Source: Candidatus Moranbacteria bacterium GW2011_GWC2_37_8 (GTDB lineage: Bacteria; Patescibacteriota; Minisyncoccia; Moranbacterales; GWC2-37-73). From it: DNA of 34,918 nucleotides. The number at the start of each line of letters is the position of its first letter. Within the stretch, counting starts at the first letter, position 1. Below the pieces are notes generated by a model that made no database searches, was not told the origin of the DNA, and saw only the letters and a program-made list of their open reading frames with translations. A program made the translations under genes and the position numbers. The stretch lies in assembly GCA_000992165.1 (NCBI GenBank), contig LBTS01000012.1, positions 1 to 34,918 on the forward strand. The letters are read 5' to 3'. Shown in pieces: positions 14,471-22,861 of this stretch.

Positions 14471-15631
14471 ATGGATTTGCAAAAACAGATTAAAACTTCT
14501 TACGCCATTGCTATAATATTGATGGTTTCTTCTTTTGTAAGCATCGGTTTTTTGTTTTATGAAAAAAATCTTAAATTTGAAGAGCCGATAGTTATTATTG
14601 CTGCTAAAAAGCAGCATAAAATAATGGGCTATGATAGGATTGAGCGACCAAAACCGCCAGCAGTTTCTATGAAGAGGCTTAAGGCACAAGGTTGTGTGGC
14701 CGATGGATTGCTTTCAGAATATCATCCAGAAAATGATAACTTTGTAGAACTTATAAATAGGTCGAATTGTTATTATTTGCATCGAGCGATTGAAACCTGG
14801 CTGAAGCCTCCTGATTTTGAAACGGTCGGATATGTCATGAATCAAATGAAAAAGAAAGATTTGGTTTATGGAATGTTCATAGCCGAAGCTATTGATTTCA
14901 GGGCGCATTATTTAAATGAGCTTACGGGCAAGGAGTTTGATTTTCGAACAATGTGCCGAGGGGGGAGCGAACAGGCTTGGGGAGAAGGAAGTTGCAAACC
15001 GACGTTCGCCAGTGGTGAATATCGAGAATACATCCAATACATAACTAGCAAAGCGATAGATGCTGGTGTTCAAAGTTTTACTTTTGGTCAAATATACATG
15101 CAGGAAGATCCTGCGGAGGATCGTGCGCCTAAGATTGTTGCCAACATGAGGAAATATGCAAAAGAAAAAGGCGTGGACATCGTGATTGGAGCTCAAACTG
15201 GCGCAATTGAAGATGAAAATTATTTGAAACTTTTTGATTATATCGAAGGAGGTGTTGGACTAGATGCTGATGGCAATGTGGAAGATGGACCCTGTTATTC
15301 AGGCAGGGGTGGATGTTGGGCGCTGCTTTGGCATGATAATTTTGCCAGCAAAGCTAATAATGTTTTGCTCCATCTGGATTGGACTGGAATTCCAAGTGAC
15401 GATTTGGACATTTTTGCAAGAATGACAAAAGAAAAAAGAGCTGAAACGTTAAAGAATCTTTATGTTAAATTTTCTTCAAAAAATATGGGCTTTATGATGC
15501 CATATTTTGGTGTGCTTTATAAGGATAATGGAGGATGTTATGGACCTAAAAAAAGATTTTATTCACCTGACAATGATTATTCATGTAAAGACGAAAATGC
15601 TATCAACAAAATTATATCCGGTGTATATTAA
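14471..15631 (+). CDS. Membrane-anchored hypothetical protein, possible TIM-barrel hydrolase (386 aa)
   Basis: Not recognised. The start at 14471 is chosen over 14444 because of the TATAAT at 14436 and a good Shine-Dalgarno (AAGGA). A single N-terminal TM helix (about 10-31) anchors a large outside domain. Strand-like segments occur in order: D-L-V-Y-G-M-F-I-A-E, G-V-Q-S-F-T-F-G-Q-I-Y-M-Q-E-D, V-D-I-V-I-G-A-Q-T-G, N-V-L-L-H-L-D-W-T-G and M-G-F-M-M-P-Y-F-G-V. This looks like the beta strands of a (beta/alpha)8 glycosidase-type fold, with acidic residues at strand ends. Several Cys suggest disulfides. Enzyme activity is conjecture. Confidence 0.65.
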   Translation: MDLQKQIKTSYAIAIILMVSSFVSIGFLFYEKNLKFEEPIVIIAAKKQHKIMGYDRIERPKPPAVSMKRLKAQGCVADGLLSEYHPENDNFVELINRSNCYYLHRAIETWLKPPDFETVGYVMNQMKKKDLVYGMFIAEAIDFRAHYLNELTGKEFDFRTMCRGGSEQAWGEGSCKPTFASGEYREYIQYITSKAIDAGVQSFTFGQIYMQEDPAEDRAPKIVANMRKYAKEKGVDIVIGAQTGAIEDENYLKLFDYIEGGVGLDADGNVEDGPCYSGRGGCWALLWHDNFASKANNVLLHLDWTGIPSDDLDIFARMTKEKRAETLKNLYVKFSSKNMGFMMPYFGVLYKDNGGCYGPKKRFYSPDNDYSCKDENAINKIISGVY

Positions 15632-15645
15632 ATATGTGACATTCA

Positions 15646-15687
15646 CAATTTAGCAATTTAACCATTTAACAATTTAACAATTTAAAC
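15646..15687 (+). repeat. Iterated-word tract upstream of rubrerythrin
   Basis: Four to five imperfect copies of an eight- or nine-base word around AACAATTTA run up to 2 bp before the start codon. One of several such tracts in the window, each with its own word (see 16319, 28589, 28750, 29257, 30366, 32911, 34225). Confidence 0.7.
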
Positions 15688-15689
15688 CC

Positions 15690-16190
15690 ATGTCTAAAAC
15701 AACAGAAGATTTAAAAGCTGCTTTTGCTGGTGAATCCCAAGCAAATAGAAAATATTTGGCTTTTGCAAAAGTTGCTGAAGTTGAAGGAAAAGCTAATCTT
15801 GCTAAACTTTTTAGGGCTGTAGCAGAAGGAGAAACTATTCATGCATTGAAGCACTTGAATACCTTAGGAGAAATAAAAACATCTCTGGAGAATGTCAAAG
15901 CTGCCTTAGCCGGAGAAACATATGAGATTGAAACAATGTATCCATCTTTTATTGCTGATGCTCAAGCTGAAGGAGAAAAAGCCGCTGAAATGAGTTTCAC
16001 GGGAGCAAATGAAGTTGAGAAAATTCACCAAGGACAATTTGCTGCCGCACTCGCAAAGGTAGAAGCAGGTGAAGACATTGAAGCTAAAGAATATCATGTC
16101 TGCCCAGTCTGCGGAAACCTTTTTGACGGCGAACTACCTGACAACTGTCCGATTTGCAAAGTATCAAAAGAAAAGTTTATTAAAGCGTAA
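15690..16190 (+). CDS. Rubrerythrin (166 aa)
   Basis: A peroxide-scavenging diiron protein. The ferritin-like domain (1-130) carries the diiron ligands as E15 (G-E-S-Q-A-N-R-K-Y), E48-X2-H51, E76 (A-G-E-T-Y-E) and E110-X2-H113. The C-terminal rubredoxin domain (about 135-163) has C138-X2-C141 and C153-X2-C156 for the FeS4 site. Length and domain order are those of compact rubrerythrins. It reduces hydrogen peroxide in the cytoplasm with electrons via rubredoxin. It is monocistronic, with a terminator after it. No obvious promoter: the upstream space is the iterated tract at 15646-15687. Confidence 0.95.
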   Translation: MSKTTEDLKAAFAGESQANRKYLAFAKVAEVEGKANLAKLFRAVAEGETIHALKHLNTLGEIKTSLENVKAALAGETYEIETMYPSFIADAQAEGEKAAEMSFTGANEVEKIHQGQFAAALAKVEAGEDIEAKEYHVCPVCGNLFDGELPDNCPICKVSKEKFIKA

Positions 16191-16215
16191 AACAAATTTA
16201 GATAAACTTACTATT

Positions 16216-16257
16216 GGCAGGGATTGAATTGGAAGGATCCCTGCCCCTTTTCTTTTT
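16216..16257 (+). terminator. Intrinsic terminator of the rubrerythrin gene
   Basis: GGCAGGGAT (16216-16224) pairs with ATCCCTGCC (16237-16245), followed by a T-rich tract. Confidence 0.85.
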
Positions 16258-16318
16258 TCTGTAATGTGTTAGAATATTAATCCAGTGACTTTTTCATTGG
16301 ATTTTTTTTATTTATTAC

Positions 16319-16353
16319 CTAAAAAGCTAAAAAGCTAATGCCTAAAAAGCTAT
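16319..16353 (+). repeat. CCTAAAAAGCTA iterated tract, shared with obg leader
   Basis: Three near-copies of CTAAAAAGCTA lie 10 bp before the ABC-F start. A 31-nt stretch (about 16325-16355) recurs exactly, in the same orientation relative to the gene, just upstream of the Obg start codon on the minus strand (31906-31936). Confidence 0.85.
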
Positions 16354-16362
16354 TAAAAATAT

Positions 16363-17776
16363 ATGGCAAATAATGATGTTGCAGTTAGATTTAATAAGGT
16401 TTCGTTTGAATACGGACATGATAAGCCCATTTTGGATGAGGTGTCTTTTTCGCTTAGAAGAGGCACGAAAATGACCTTAATGGGACAGAATGGCGCTGGA
16501 AAAAGCACAATTTTGAATTTGATTACTGGTGAGCTCAAAGCGCATGACGGTTCTATTTTTTTGGATGACAGACTAAAGATTGCTTATGCGAAACAGGTTA
16601 TTCCGCGCGACCAGCTTGATTTGACCGTAAAAGAATTTTTTGAAAAATGTTTTGATGAAAAAATATGTGAATTTGAAAGCGCCTCATGATAAAATTATCC
16701 GCGCCTTTTCTGGTGGACAACAAGCACGATTACTTTTGGCTTCAGCTTTGATTCAGAATCCTGACTTGCTTATTCTGGATGAGCCTACAAATAATTTGGA
16801 CAAAGGTGGGATCGCTCATCTTACTGAATTTTTGGTTGGATATCAGAAAACTTGCATCGTGATTTCGCATGATGCTGATTTCTTGAACGCCTTCACGGAT
16901 GGAGTTTTGTATTTGGATGTCTTTACTCAAAAAGTTGATCAATATCTGGGAGATTATTATGTAGTGGTGGCTGAAATTGTTGCACGCATCGAAAAAGAAA
17001 AGATGAAAAATGCTCAATATGAAAAAGAAATAATTGCCAACAAGGAGAAGGCAAACTTTTTTGCAAATAAAGGAGGTAAGATGCGTCTGGTTGCTCGTAG
17101 AATGCGCGAGAAGGCTGAGGAAATGGAAGAAGCTAAGGTTGATGTCAGAAAGGAAGATAAGGCCATCAGGGCCTTTACAATTCCTGCTCAGAACGATTTA
17201 GGAGGACAACTTTTGAAAATAACATCGCTAACGGTTATCAAGAACCATCATCCATATCCGATGGAGGCAAATGTTGTTCTCAAAAAGAATCAACATCTTC
17301 TTTTGTCCGGTCCCAATGGAATCGGAAAAAGCACCTTGCTTGAATCTTTAGCTGCTGGCAAGGCTGAAGGCTCTGAAATTGCGGAAGGTGTACGCGTTGG
17401 ATATTATCGCCAAGATTTTTCTACTATGAATTTCGATGATACCGTCTATGAATCATTGGCAAACATCATGAATAGGACTGACGAGCAGCAGCTTCGCTCG
17501 GTAGCATCAGGATTTTTGATTGACAGCAAAATGATAAATTCAAAAATCGGAACACTTAGTGAGGGTCAAAAGGGATTGGTGGCTTTCGCGCGACTTGTGC
17601 TTCAGCAGCCAGGCTTATTGATTCTCGATGAGCCGACCAACCACATAAACTTCCGCCATCTTCCAATTATTGCCGAAGCGCTTAGCAAATTCGAAGGAGC
17701 TATGATCTTGGTTTCGCATGTAAATGAATTTGTCGAGCAAGTTAGGATTGATGAGATTCTAGATTTGGACAGATAA
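16363..17776 (+). pseudogene. ABC-F family ATPase, frameshifted
   Basis: Soluble ABC-F proteins carry two ATPase domains and act on the ribosome. Here the first domain starts at 16363 in one frame (Walker A G-Q-N-G-A-G-K-S-T, about residue 46) and stops at 16687-16689. The rest is in the +1 frame (conserved sequence from about 16670 to 17776): signature F-S-G-G-Q-Q, Walker B L-L-I-L-D-E-P-T-N-N-L-D, linker, second Walker A G-P-N-G-I-G-K-S-T, L-S-E-G-Q-K and L-D-E-P-T-N-H. The frame break lies between about 16655 and 16680, near an A6 run. Joined, the product would be about 470 aa with little sequence between D-E-K and V-N-L-K-A-P-H-D-K, so a small out-of-frame deletion is as likely as a one-base insertion. 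Real pseudogene, strain-level variation or sequence error cannot be told apart here. Confidence 0.85.
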
Positions 17777-17867
17777 AGTCGTATCAGTGGTGCCAAAAAT
17801 ATGCGGTTGTCGCAAAATGGCGCCAAGATGTTTGGGCTGAAAAAGAGGCCTAAATTATAGCTAGCCA

Positions 17868-17896
17868 TTGACTTTTTCTGCTCCATATGCTAGTAT
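17868..17896 (+). promoter_or_regulatory. Promoter of the cold-shock gene
   Basis: TTGACT (17868-17873), 17-nt spacer, TAGTAT (17891-17896) preceded by TGC, an extended -10. The leader is about 88 nt, long for this genome and typical of cspA-type mRNAs with structured leaders. Confidence 0.75.
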
Positions 17897-17990
17897 TAAT
17901 ATGCAGCAAGAGGTATGCTAGCGTAGTTTCGTCGAGCTTATACCGCAACAAAGCCCACACCTGCACTTAACTTAAAACAATACAATCGCA

Positions 17991-18191
17991 ATGACACAAG
18001 GAACAATCAAAAGATTGACTGATCGTGGATTCGGATTCATCACTCCAGATGGTGGTGACAAGGATCTTTTCTTCCATGCAAAAGAACTTCAGAACGCTGA
18101 GTTCAATGAATTGCAAGAAGGAGCACGCGTTGAATTCGAAGTTAGCGAAAGCCCGAAAGGACCTAACGCTATCAACGTTTCACGAATCTAG
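17991..18191 (+). CDS. Cold-shock domain protein (66 aa)
   Basis: A single five-strand OB-fold CSD. RNP1 is G-F-G-F-I (about 13-17) and RNP2 is D-L-F-F-H (about 25-29). The start T-Q-G-T-I-K-R-L replaces the usual K-G-T-V-K-W-F, so the aromatic Trp/Phe of the first strand is missing. It binds single-stranded RNA/DNA and acts as an RNA chaperone. Monocistronic with its own promoter, long leader and terminator. Confidence 0.93.
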   Translation: MTQGTIKRLTDRGFGFITPDGGDKDLFFHAKELQNAEFNELQEGARVEFEVSESPKGPNAINVSRI

Positions 18192-18220
18192 TCTATACTT
18201 TTTAGTATATTCAAAATTAT

Positions 18221-18249
18221 CAAAAAACCCTTTTCGGAGGGTTTTTTGT
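18221..18249 (+). terminator. Intrinsic terminator of the cold-shock gene
   Basis: AAAAAACCC (18222-18230) pairs with GGGTTTTTT (18239-18247); the flanking A- and T-runs make it look bidirectional. Confidence 0.88.
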
Positions 18250-18290
18250 TTAGATGACGGTTGTGGTAAACTAGACAATATGAACAAGTT

Positions 18291-19211
18291 ATGGATTTAG
18301 AAATATTGGGCTGGCGTAGATACAGCCAATCACAAAAAAATATAGAAAATTTTTCTTTGGAAAATATCGCGCGCGTAGCTGTGGAAAACAGGGGCGGTTA
18401 TTTGCTGTATTCGCAGTTTGGAGAATTGGAAGGAATTGTGCAGGGGAAGTTCATCAAAAAAGCTGAAAAAGAAAGTGATTATCCCAAGGTTGGAGACTGG
18501 GTGAATATTGTAAAACTTCAAGGTGAGCAAAAGGCTGTAATTGAAAGTATTTTGCCAAGATTTTCCAAACTTTCTAGGCGGCGTATTTCCAAAGATCGCA
18601 GTGAAATTAATAAACAACAAGAAGAGCAAATTATTGCGACAAATATTGATATTGTGTTTATCATGCAAGGGCTAGACGCGGATTTTTCTTTGGAAAGATT
18701 AAACAGATATATGGAAGCCGTGAAAAATGGGGGAGCGCATCCTGTTGTGCTTTTGAATAAGTGTGATTTGATTAAAAATCCAACAGAAAAAAAAGCCGAT
18801 GTTTTAGCTGAAAATCCCGGTGGAGAAATATTTTTAGTGAGCGCAAAAACTGGGCATGGCTTGGCTGAAGTGAAAAATTTGATAAGTGAAAAATCTGTAG
18901 TTTTTGTTGGATCTTCTGGTGTGGGAAAATCTACCCTCGCCAATGCTCTTTTGGGGATTGATTTGCAAAAAATTCAGGAAGTGCGTGTTAATGACAGCAA
19001 AGGAAGACACACAACCACCAAAAGAGAAATGTTTCTTTTATCTTCTGGCGGCATTTTGATTGACACTCCTGGAATGCGAGAGCTTGAGCCATGGGAAAAG
19101 CAAACTGAATTTGCACAGGAAAAAGCCAAGAATAATGCTAAGCGAAAGATCAAAAATGGACGACTTGCACGAGCATTAATTAAGCGACCAGAGTTTACGA
19201 AGGATAAATAA
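18291..19211 (+). CDS. rsgA: RsgA-like circularly permuted GTPase lacking the zinc knuckle (306 aa)
   Basis: A GTPase that helps mature the 30S ribosomal subunit. An N-terminal OB-type domain (about 37-95) is followed by the permuted G-domain: G4 N-K-C-D (156-159), G5 S-A-K (184-186), G1 G-S-S-G-V-G-K-S-T (207-215), G2 around R-H-T-T-T (239-243), G3 D-T-P-G (258-261) followed by M-R-E-L. In typical RsgA about 40 residues with a C-X-H...C zinc-binding knuckle come after M-R-E-L. Here the chain goes straight to a short basic helix (about 275-306) with no Cys. The domain loss could alter ribosome docking; an internal deletion is likely. The ATG at 18291 lacks a strong Shine-Dalgarno. Confidence 0.88.
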   Translation: MDLEILGWRRYSQSQKNIENFSLENIARVAVENRGGYLLYSQFGELEGIVQGKFIKKAEKESDYPKVGDWVNIVKLQGEQKAVIESILPRFSKLSRRRISKDRSEINKQQEEQIIATNIDIVFIMQGLDADFSLERLNRYMEAVKNGGAHPVVLLNKCDLIKNPTEKKADVLAENPGGEIFLVSAKTGHGLAEVKNLISEKSVVFVGSSGVGKSTLANALLGIDLQKIQEVRVNDSKGRHTTTKREMFLLSSGGILIDTPGMRELEPWEKQTEFAQEKAKNNAKRKIKNGRLARALIKRPEFTKDK

Positions 19212-19304
19212 AATCATGTGTTTTTGTCTGAATTTAATGCTCGTATCATTTTTTCTTGCCTTTCCCTCTCGAGTCGGCCGTGAAATATATTACAAAATAA
19301 CATA

Positions 19305-19718
19305 ATGAACAAAAGCAATCTGAACAATTTATTGAAAAAATTATATTGCAAAAATCAAAAAGAGATTTTTGTTTTTAATGCTCCGCGCGAATTCCTATCA
19401 GTTTTATGGGATATTGGAAAAATAGTTAAAGTAAAAAGAACAGTGCAGGGAGATGAGAGAATAAATTTTGCGTTGGTTTTTGTACGTACATCGAAAGAAG
19501 TCGAAAAACACGCTGTTATTTTGGAAAAAAATTCAGAAAAGGGTGCTATTGTATGGTTTGCCTATCCTAAGAAATCTTCCAAAACATATACCAGTGAGCT
19601 TTCGCAAGAAAAAGGCTGGGAATCATTGAATTCAATAGGCTATCAAATTGTCAGTTTGATTTCGATTGACAATGATTGGACAGCAATGAGATTTAAAAAG
19701 GAGCAGGAGCGGCAATAG
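19305..19718 (+). CDS. DUF3052-like protein (137 aa)
   Basis: The C-terminal half matches the DUF3052 pattern: I-V-W-F-A-Y-P-K-K-S-S-K (about 83-94), then a helix around E-L-S-Q-E-K-G-W-E-S-L (about 98-108), then G-Y-Q-I-V-S-L-I-S-I-D-N-D-W-T-A-M-R-F (about 112-130). Here the usual K-V-C-A-V-D-E-T-W-S-G-L-R-F is matched in spacing. No membrane segment. Function unknown. The last codons and stop form part of the terminator hairpin at 19708-19730. Confidence 0.7.
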   Translation: MNKSNLNNLLKKLYCKNQKEIFVFNAPREFLSVLWDIGKIVKVKRTVQGDERINFALVFVRTSKEVEKHAVILEKNSEKGAIVWFAYPKKSSKTYTSELSQEKGWESLNSIGYQIVSLISIDNDWTAMRFKKEQERQ

Positions 19719-19730
19719 GCCGCTTTTTTT
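19708..19730 (+). terminator. Terminator overlapping a stop codon
   Basis: AGCGGC (19708-19713) pairs with GCCGCT (19719-19724), with seven T after. The TAG stop (19716-19718) of the DUF3052-like gene lies in the loop, so coding sequence doubles as terminator. Confidence 0.8.
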
Positions 19731-19791
19731 GTTTGTAAGAATGATATCTTCAAAGCGTATTAACTATAGGATTGTATTGATAATAAAAGCA

Positions 19792-20223
19792 ATGAAAAAA
19801 ATTATTAAAACAGAAGAAGAATGGAAAAAAATTCTCACGCCGGAGCAATTTCATGTTATGAGAGAAAAAGGAACAGAAGATCCATATTCATGCGCTTGGC
19901 TCAAAAAAGATTCAGGGAAAGGCATATTTTATTGTGCGGCCTGCGATCTACCACTTTTTTCCAGTGAGACAGAATTTGAATCAGGAACTGGTTGGCCTAG
20001 TTACTTTAATCCAATAGACAGCGAAAATGTTGAAGAATTGGAAGATGATAGTCTGGGCATGAAACGTACTGAAGTAAGATGCGCGCGCTGTCAGTCGCAT
20101 CTGGGGCATGTTTTCAATGATGGACCAGCTCCATCAGGTAAAAGATATTGCATTAACTCAGTATCGCTAAATTTCAAGGCTAAATATTCAATGTCATTCC
20201 CGACCAGATCTGGTCGGGAATGA
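19792..20223 (+). CDS. msrB: Peptide-methionine (R)-S-oxide reductase MsrB (143 aa)
   Basis: Reduces methionine-R-sulfoxide in proteins. Zinc ligands C48-X2-C51 and C97-X2-C100, catalytic C120 in R-Y-C-I-N-S, and the G-T-G-W-P-S and G-H-V-F-N-D-G-P motifs are all intact. The frame is open from 19729, but the ATG at 19792 gives the family's usual N-terminus (K-T-E-E-E-W). The last 12 residues (132-143) and the stop codon come from a 46-bp perfect palindrome (20186-20231), so this tail looks like an insertion rather than family sequence. msrA follows after 22 bp. Confidence 0.93.
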   Translation: MKKIIKTEEEWKKILTPEQFHVMREKGTEDPYSCAWLKKDSGKGIFYCAACDLPLFSSETEFESGTGWPSYFNPIDSENVEELEDDSLGMKRTEVRCARCQSHLGHVFNDGPAPSGKRYCINSVSLNFKAKYSMSFPTRSGRE

Positions 20224-20231
20224 CATTGAAT
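20186..20231. repeat. 46-bp perfect palindrome at the 3' end of msrB
   Basis: Every base from 20186 to 20231 pairs (centre AGATCT, arms containing TGTCATTCCCGACC). The left arm encodes the last residues of MsrB and the right arm provides its TGA stop. It resembles the mobile palindromes with GTCATTCCCG ends found dispersed in many bacterial genomes. It could fold in mRNA between msrB and msrA and end or modulate transcription, but there is no U-tract. Confidence 0.9.
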
Positions 20232-20245
20232 TCCAGCGTTGTTTT

Positions 20246-20812
20246 ATGAGCAACAAAGAATATAAATTAGAGTCTATTGTTTTAGGAGGTGGTTGCTTTT
20301 GGTGTTTGGAGGCAGTTTATTTGCGCGTTAAGGGCGTTAAGTCAGTTGTTTCTGGCTACGCAGGAGGATTAGATTTGGATATGCCTGTGAGCGGACCAAC
20401 TTATGAACAAGTTTCTTCGGGAAAAACTGGTTTTGCTGAAGTTGTTAAGATAACTTTTGACCGCACAGTAATTTCCTTGGAAGATATTTTACATATATTT
20501 TTTTCAATCCATGATCCGACAACCCTAAATCGCCAAGGAAGTGACATTGGGACCCAATATCGCTCAATTATTTTATTTAATGACGAAAATCAATACAATA
20601 CGGCGGATAAAGTTTTAAGAGAAATAGCTGAAAAAAATCTTTATGAAAATAAATTCATTGTAACGGAGCTTAAAAAACTTGAAAAATTTTATTCAGCTGA
20701 AGATTATCATCAGAATTATTTCGCTAAAAATTCTGAAAATGCCTACTGCCGATTAGTGGTGGCACCAAAAGTCGCTAAATTTCGAGAAAAATACTCTGAA
20801 TTTTTTGTTTAA
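20246..20812 (+). CDS. msrA: Peptide-methionine (S)-S-oxide reductase MsrA (188 aa)
   Basis: Reduces methionine-S-sulfoxide. The catalytic motif G-G-G-C17-F-W-C20-L-E-A is present, followed by G-V-K-S-V-V-S-G-Y-A-G-G. Later conserved blocks are Y-E-Q-V-S-S-G-K-T-G-F-A-E-V-V, H-D-P-T-T-L-N-R-Q-G-S-D-I-G-T-Q-Y-R-S and A-E-D-Y-H-Q-N-Y. It sits 22 bp after msrB, with the 46-bp palindrome between. Together the pair repairs both sulfoxide epimers. Confidence 0.96.
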   Translation: MSNKEYKLESIVLGGGCFWCLEAVYLRVKGVKSVVSGYAGGLDLDMPVSGPTYEQVSSGKTGFAEVVKITFDRTVISLEDILHIFFSIHDPTTLNRQGSDIGTQYRSIILFNDENQYNTADKVLREIAEKNLYENKFIVTELKKLEKFYSAEDYHQNYFAKNSENAYCRLVVAPKVAKFREKYSEFFV

Positions 20813-20819
20813 AAATAAT

Positions 20820-21488
20820 ATGAAAAAAGTATCTTTATTTTTTTCTATCATCCTTGTCCTTGTTTTTGCAATCTTTATTATGAATAGGAAGGAAATGGAT
20901 AAGGCAAAAGAGGACCAGGCTCTTATTAACGATATCAAAATAGAGCAAAATGAAGGAAATTTAGATGAAATCTCAAAGATTATCGTTTTCTCTGAGCCTA
21001 TTGAAAAGGCAAGTGAAAGAGTTACTAAGAAAAATTTTGGAATATATGTGACGCCGAAAAATTCACCCGTGCAGCCTGAAAAGTTTCAAGGATATCATAC
21101 CGGCGTTGATTTTGAAATTTTTCCGGGAGAGGAAGAGTCTGACGTTTTTGTTAAGGTTATTTGTACAGGAAGATTGCTTTCAAAGAGGTTTGCAAGCGGT
21201 TATGGAGGCGTGGCTACGCAGGAATGTCAACTTGAAGATGCACCAGTAGTAGTTGTTTATGGTCATTTAAATTTAGAAAGCATTAAACATGATTCTGGAG
21301 ATAGGCTAAATGCTGGAGATGACCTGGCAATTCTTGGAAAAGGATATAGTGCTCAGACAGACGGCGAACGCAAACATTTACATTTGGCAATTCATAAAGG
21401 AAATGCAATCAATATTCTGGGATACGTTAAAAATAGGGAACAACTTTCTAGTTGGATTGATCCCTGTCAATATTTTTGTGAAAAATAA
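20820..21488 (+). CDS. M23-type (LytM-like) exported peptidase or binding protein (222 aa)
   Basis: An N-terminal signal anchor (about residues 3-22) places the rest outside the membrane. A degenerate M23 fold is visible: Y-H-T-G-V-D-F-E (H-X3-D metal motif, about 94-101), V-V-V-Y-G-H-L-N-L (about 145-153), and H-L-H-L-A-I-H-K-G (H-X-H, about 184-192). The zinc ligands H, D and second H therefore seem present, so it may cleave peptidoglycan cross-links. The ATG at 20820 is preferred over 20805, since it starts a standard M-K-K signal. The gene begins 7 bp after the msrA stop. Confidence 0.75.
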   Translation: MKKVSLFFSIILVLVFAIFIMNRKEMDKAKEDQALINDIKIEQNEGNLDEISKIIVFSEPIEKASERVTKKNFGIYVTPKNSPVQPEKFQGYHTGVDFEIFPGEEESDVFVKVICTGRLLSKRFASGYGGVATQECQLEDAPVVVVYGHLNLESIKHDSGDRLNAGDDLAILGKGYSAQTDGERKHLHLAIHKGNAINILGYVKNREQLSSWIDPCQYFCEK

Positions 21489-21512
21489 AATGGTATTGAT
21501 ACCTTTTTATTT

Positions 21513-21704
21513 TTTTATTATCAAGCGAAGTGAGCGAAATGAAAAATTAATATTTTTCATTTCTGAACGCCTGCCCGAAACGCTTCGCGTATCGAAGCGG
21601 GCGGGAGCGCAGATACCAAAAGGTTTAATACCTAGCAGCTCTGCTGCGTGGGCCCAAAGGGTCCAGGGCTCTGCCCTGGGGTATGATACCTTTTATCTTT
21701 CATA
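21513..21704 (+). repeat. Mosaic palindromic repeat, copy R5
   Basis: Begins with the TATCAAGCGAAGTGAGCGAAAT module and shares 61 identical bases (21568-21628) with R4. It ends with GCAGCTCTGCTGC, GGGCCCAAAGGGTCC and CAGGGCTCTGCCCTGGGG hairpins and GGTATGATACC. It lies between the M23-like gene and the insertion sequence. Between 21705 and 21784 nothing else is recognised. Confidence 0.9.
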
Positions 21705-21784
21705 ATTTCTTTTAGCTAAGGCAAATAAGTAGAAAAATAAAATCTAAATGCATTTACAGACGATAAAACCTGTCCATGATGAGA

Positions 21785-22861
21785 TACATAGGTAACACTT
21801 CTAAAATTAAGAAGTATGTTATCAAAAAGCCTTTTTGATGCTAGAAATGACGATAGATTAACAAATTGGAAAGGTTTTCATATTGTTGAAGACCTTGTTC
21901 AAATCTATCGTATGGTATACAACTTAGATAAATACTCAACACTATCCAAGAGCGCTAGGAATCGTCTCAAATGGATGGACTACTATCGCCAGTGCGAGAA
22001 TGCATCCAAGACCTGCAGACACTTCGGAATTTCCAGAAAAATCTTCTACAAATGGCATAACATTTTTGACCCAGAAAACTTGTTCTCCTTGGAAGACAAA
22101 AGCAAAGCCCCAATCAACACAAGAAAGCGTGAAATTACCCAGGTCGAAGAAGACAGGGTTGTGGCTCTTAGAAAAAGAAATCTCTGCTATTCAAAGTTTA
22201 AGCTGGAAAAACTCTACCTACAGGAGTATGGCGAGTGGGTGTCTAGCTGGAAGATTCAAAATGTCATCCTAAAACACAATCTCTATCCCAACCGAGTAAG
22301 AACCCAAAGAATCACTAGAAAGCGCTTAAAAGCTAAGAAAAAGGAGCGTATCACTAAACTGCAAAAACAAAAACAAAGCGGATTTCTGCTTTGTCTAGAC
22401 ACTGTTCAACTACGAAGAGAAAATGATAAGCGCTATGTGTTCACAGGAATTGATTTCCATTCCAAGGTTGCATTTGCTAGAATGTACAAAAATATTAATT
22501 CACTCAATGCTGCAGATTTCCTGAATCGCTTGCTGTATCTCGTTAACGGTAACATCCAAAACATCCAGACAGACAATGGATCGGAGTTTCACAGATATTT
22601 TGAAACAGCCTGTGATAAATTAAATCTGAATCATTACTGGTCGCGTCCAAGAACTCCTAAAGACAATGCAGTCAATGAGCGTTTCAATCAGACTCTCCAA
22701 CACGAATTTGTAAACTTTGGCAATTTCACTGCTGATACCGAAAAGTTTAACCTTAAGCTCACTGAATGGCTGATAGAATACAATTTCAGGCGTCCCCATG
22801 AAACCCTAGCTTATGCTACACCCATAAATTTCCATAATTCAATGCAAGTGTTACCTATGTA
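21785..22861 (+). mobile_element. IS481-like insertion sequence
   Basis: The perfect 15-bp inverted ends TACATAGGTAACACT (21785-21799) and AGTGTTACCTATGTA (22847-22861) enclose nearly all of a DDE transposase gene. The right end lies inside the last codons, so the final seven codons and the stop come from outside the inverted repeat. No clear target-site duplication flanks the repeats, so the exact outer boundary may differ by a few bases or the duplication has decayed. A small stem (ACTTCT/AGAAGT) follows the left end. Confidence 0.85.

Noticed and set aside
21310-21705. 131-aa open frame after the M23-like gene
   Set aside because: It begins inside the M23-like coding sequence in another frame and runs into repeat R5.
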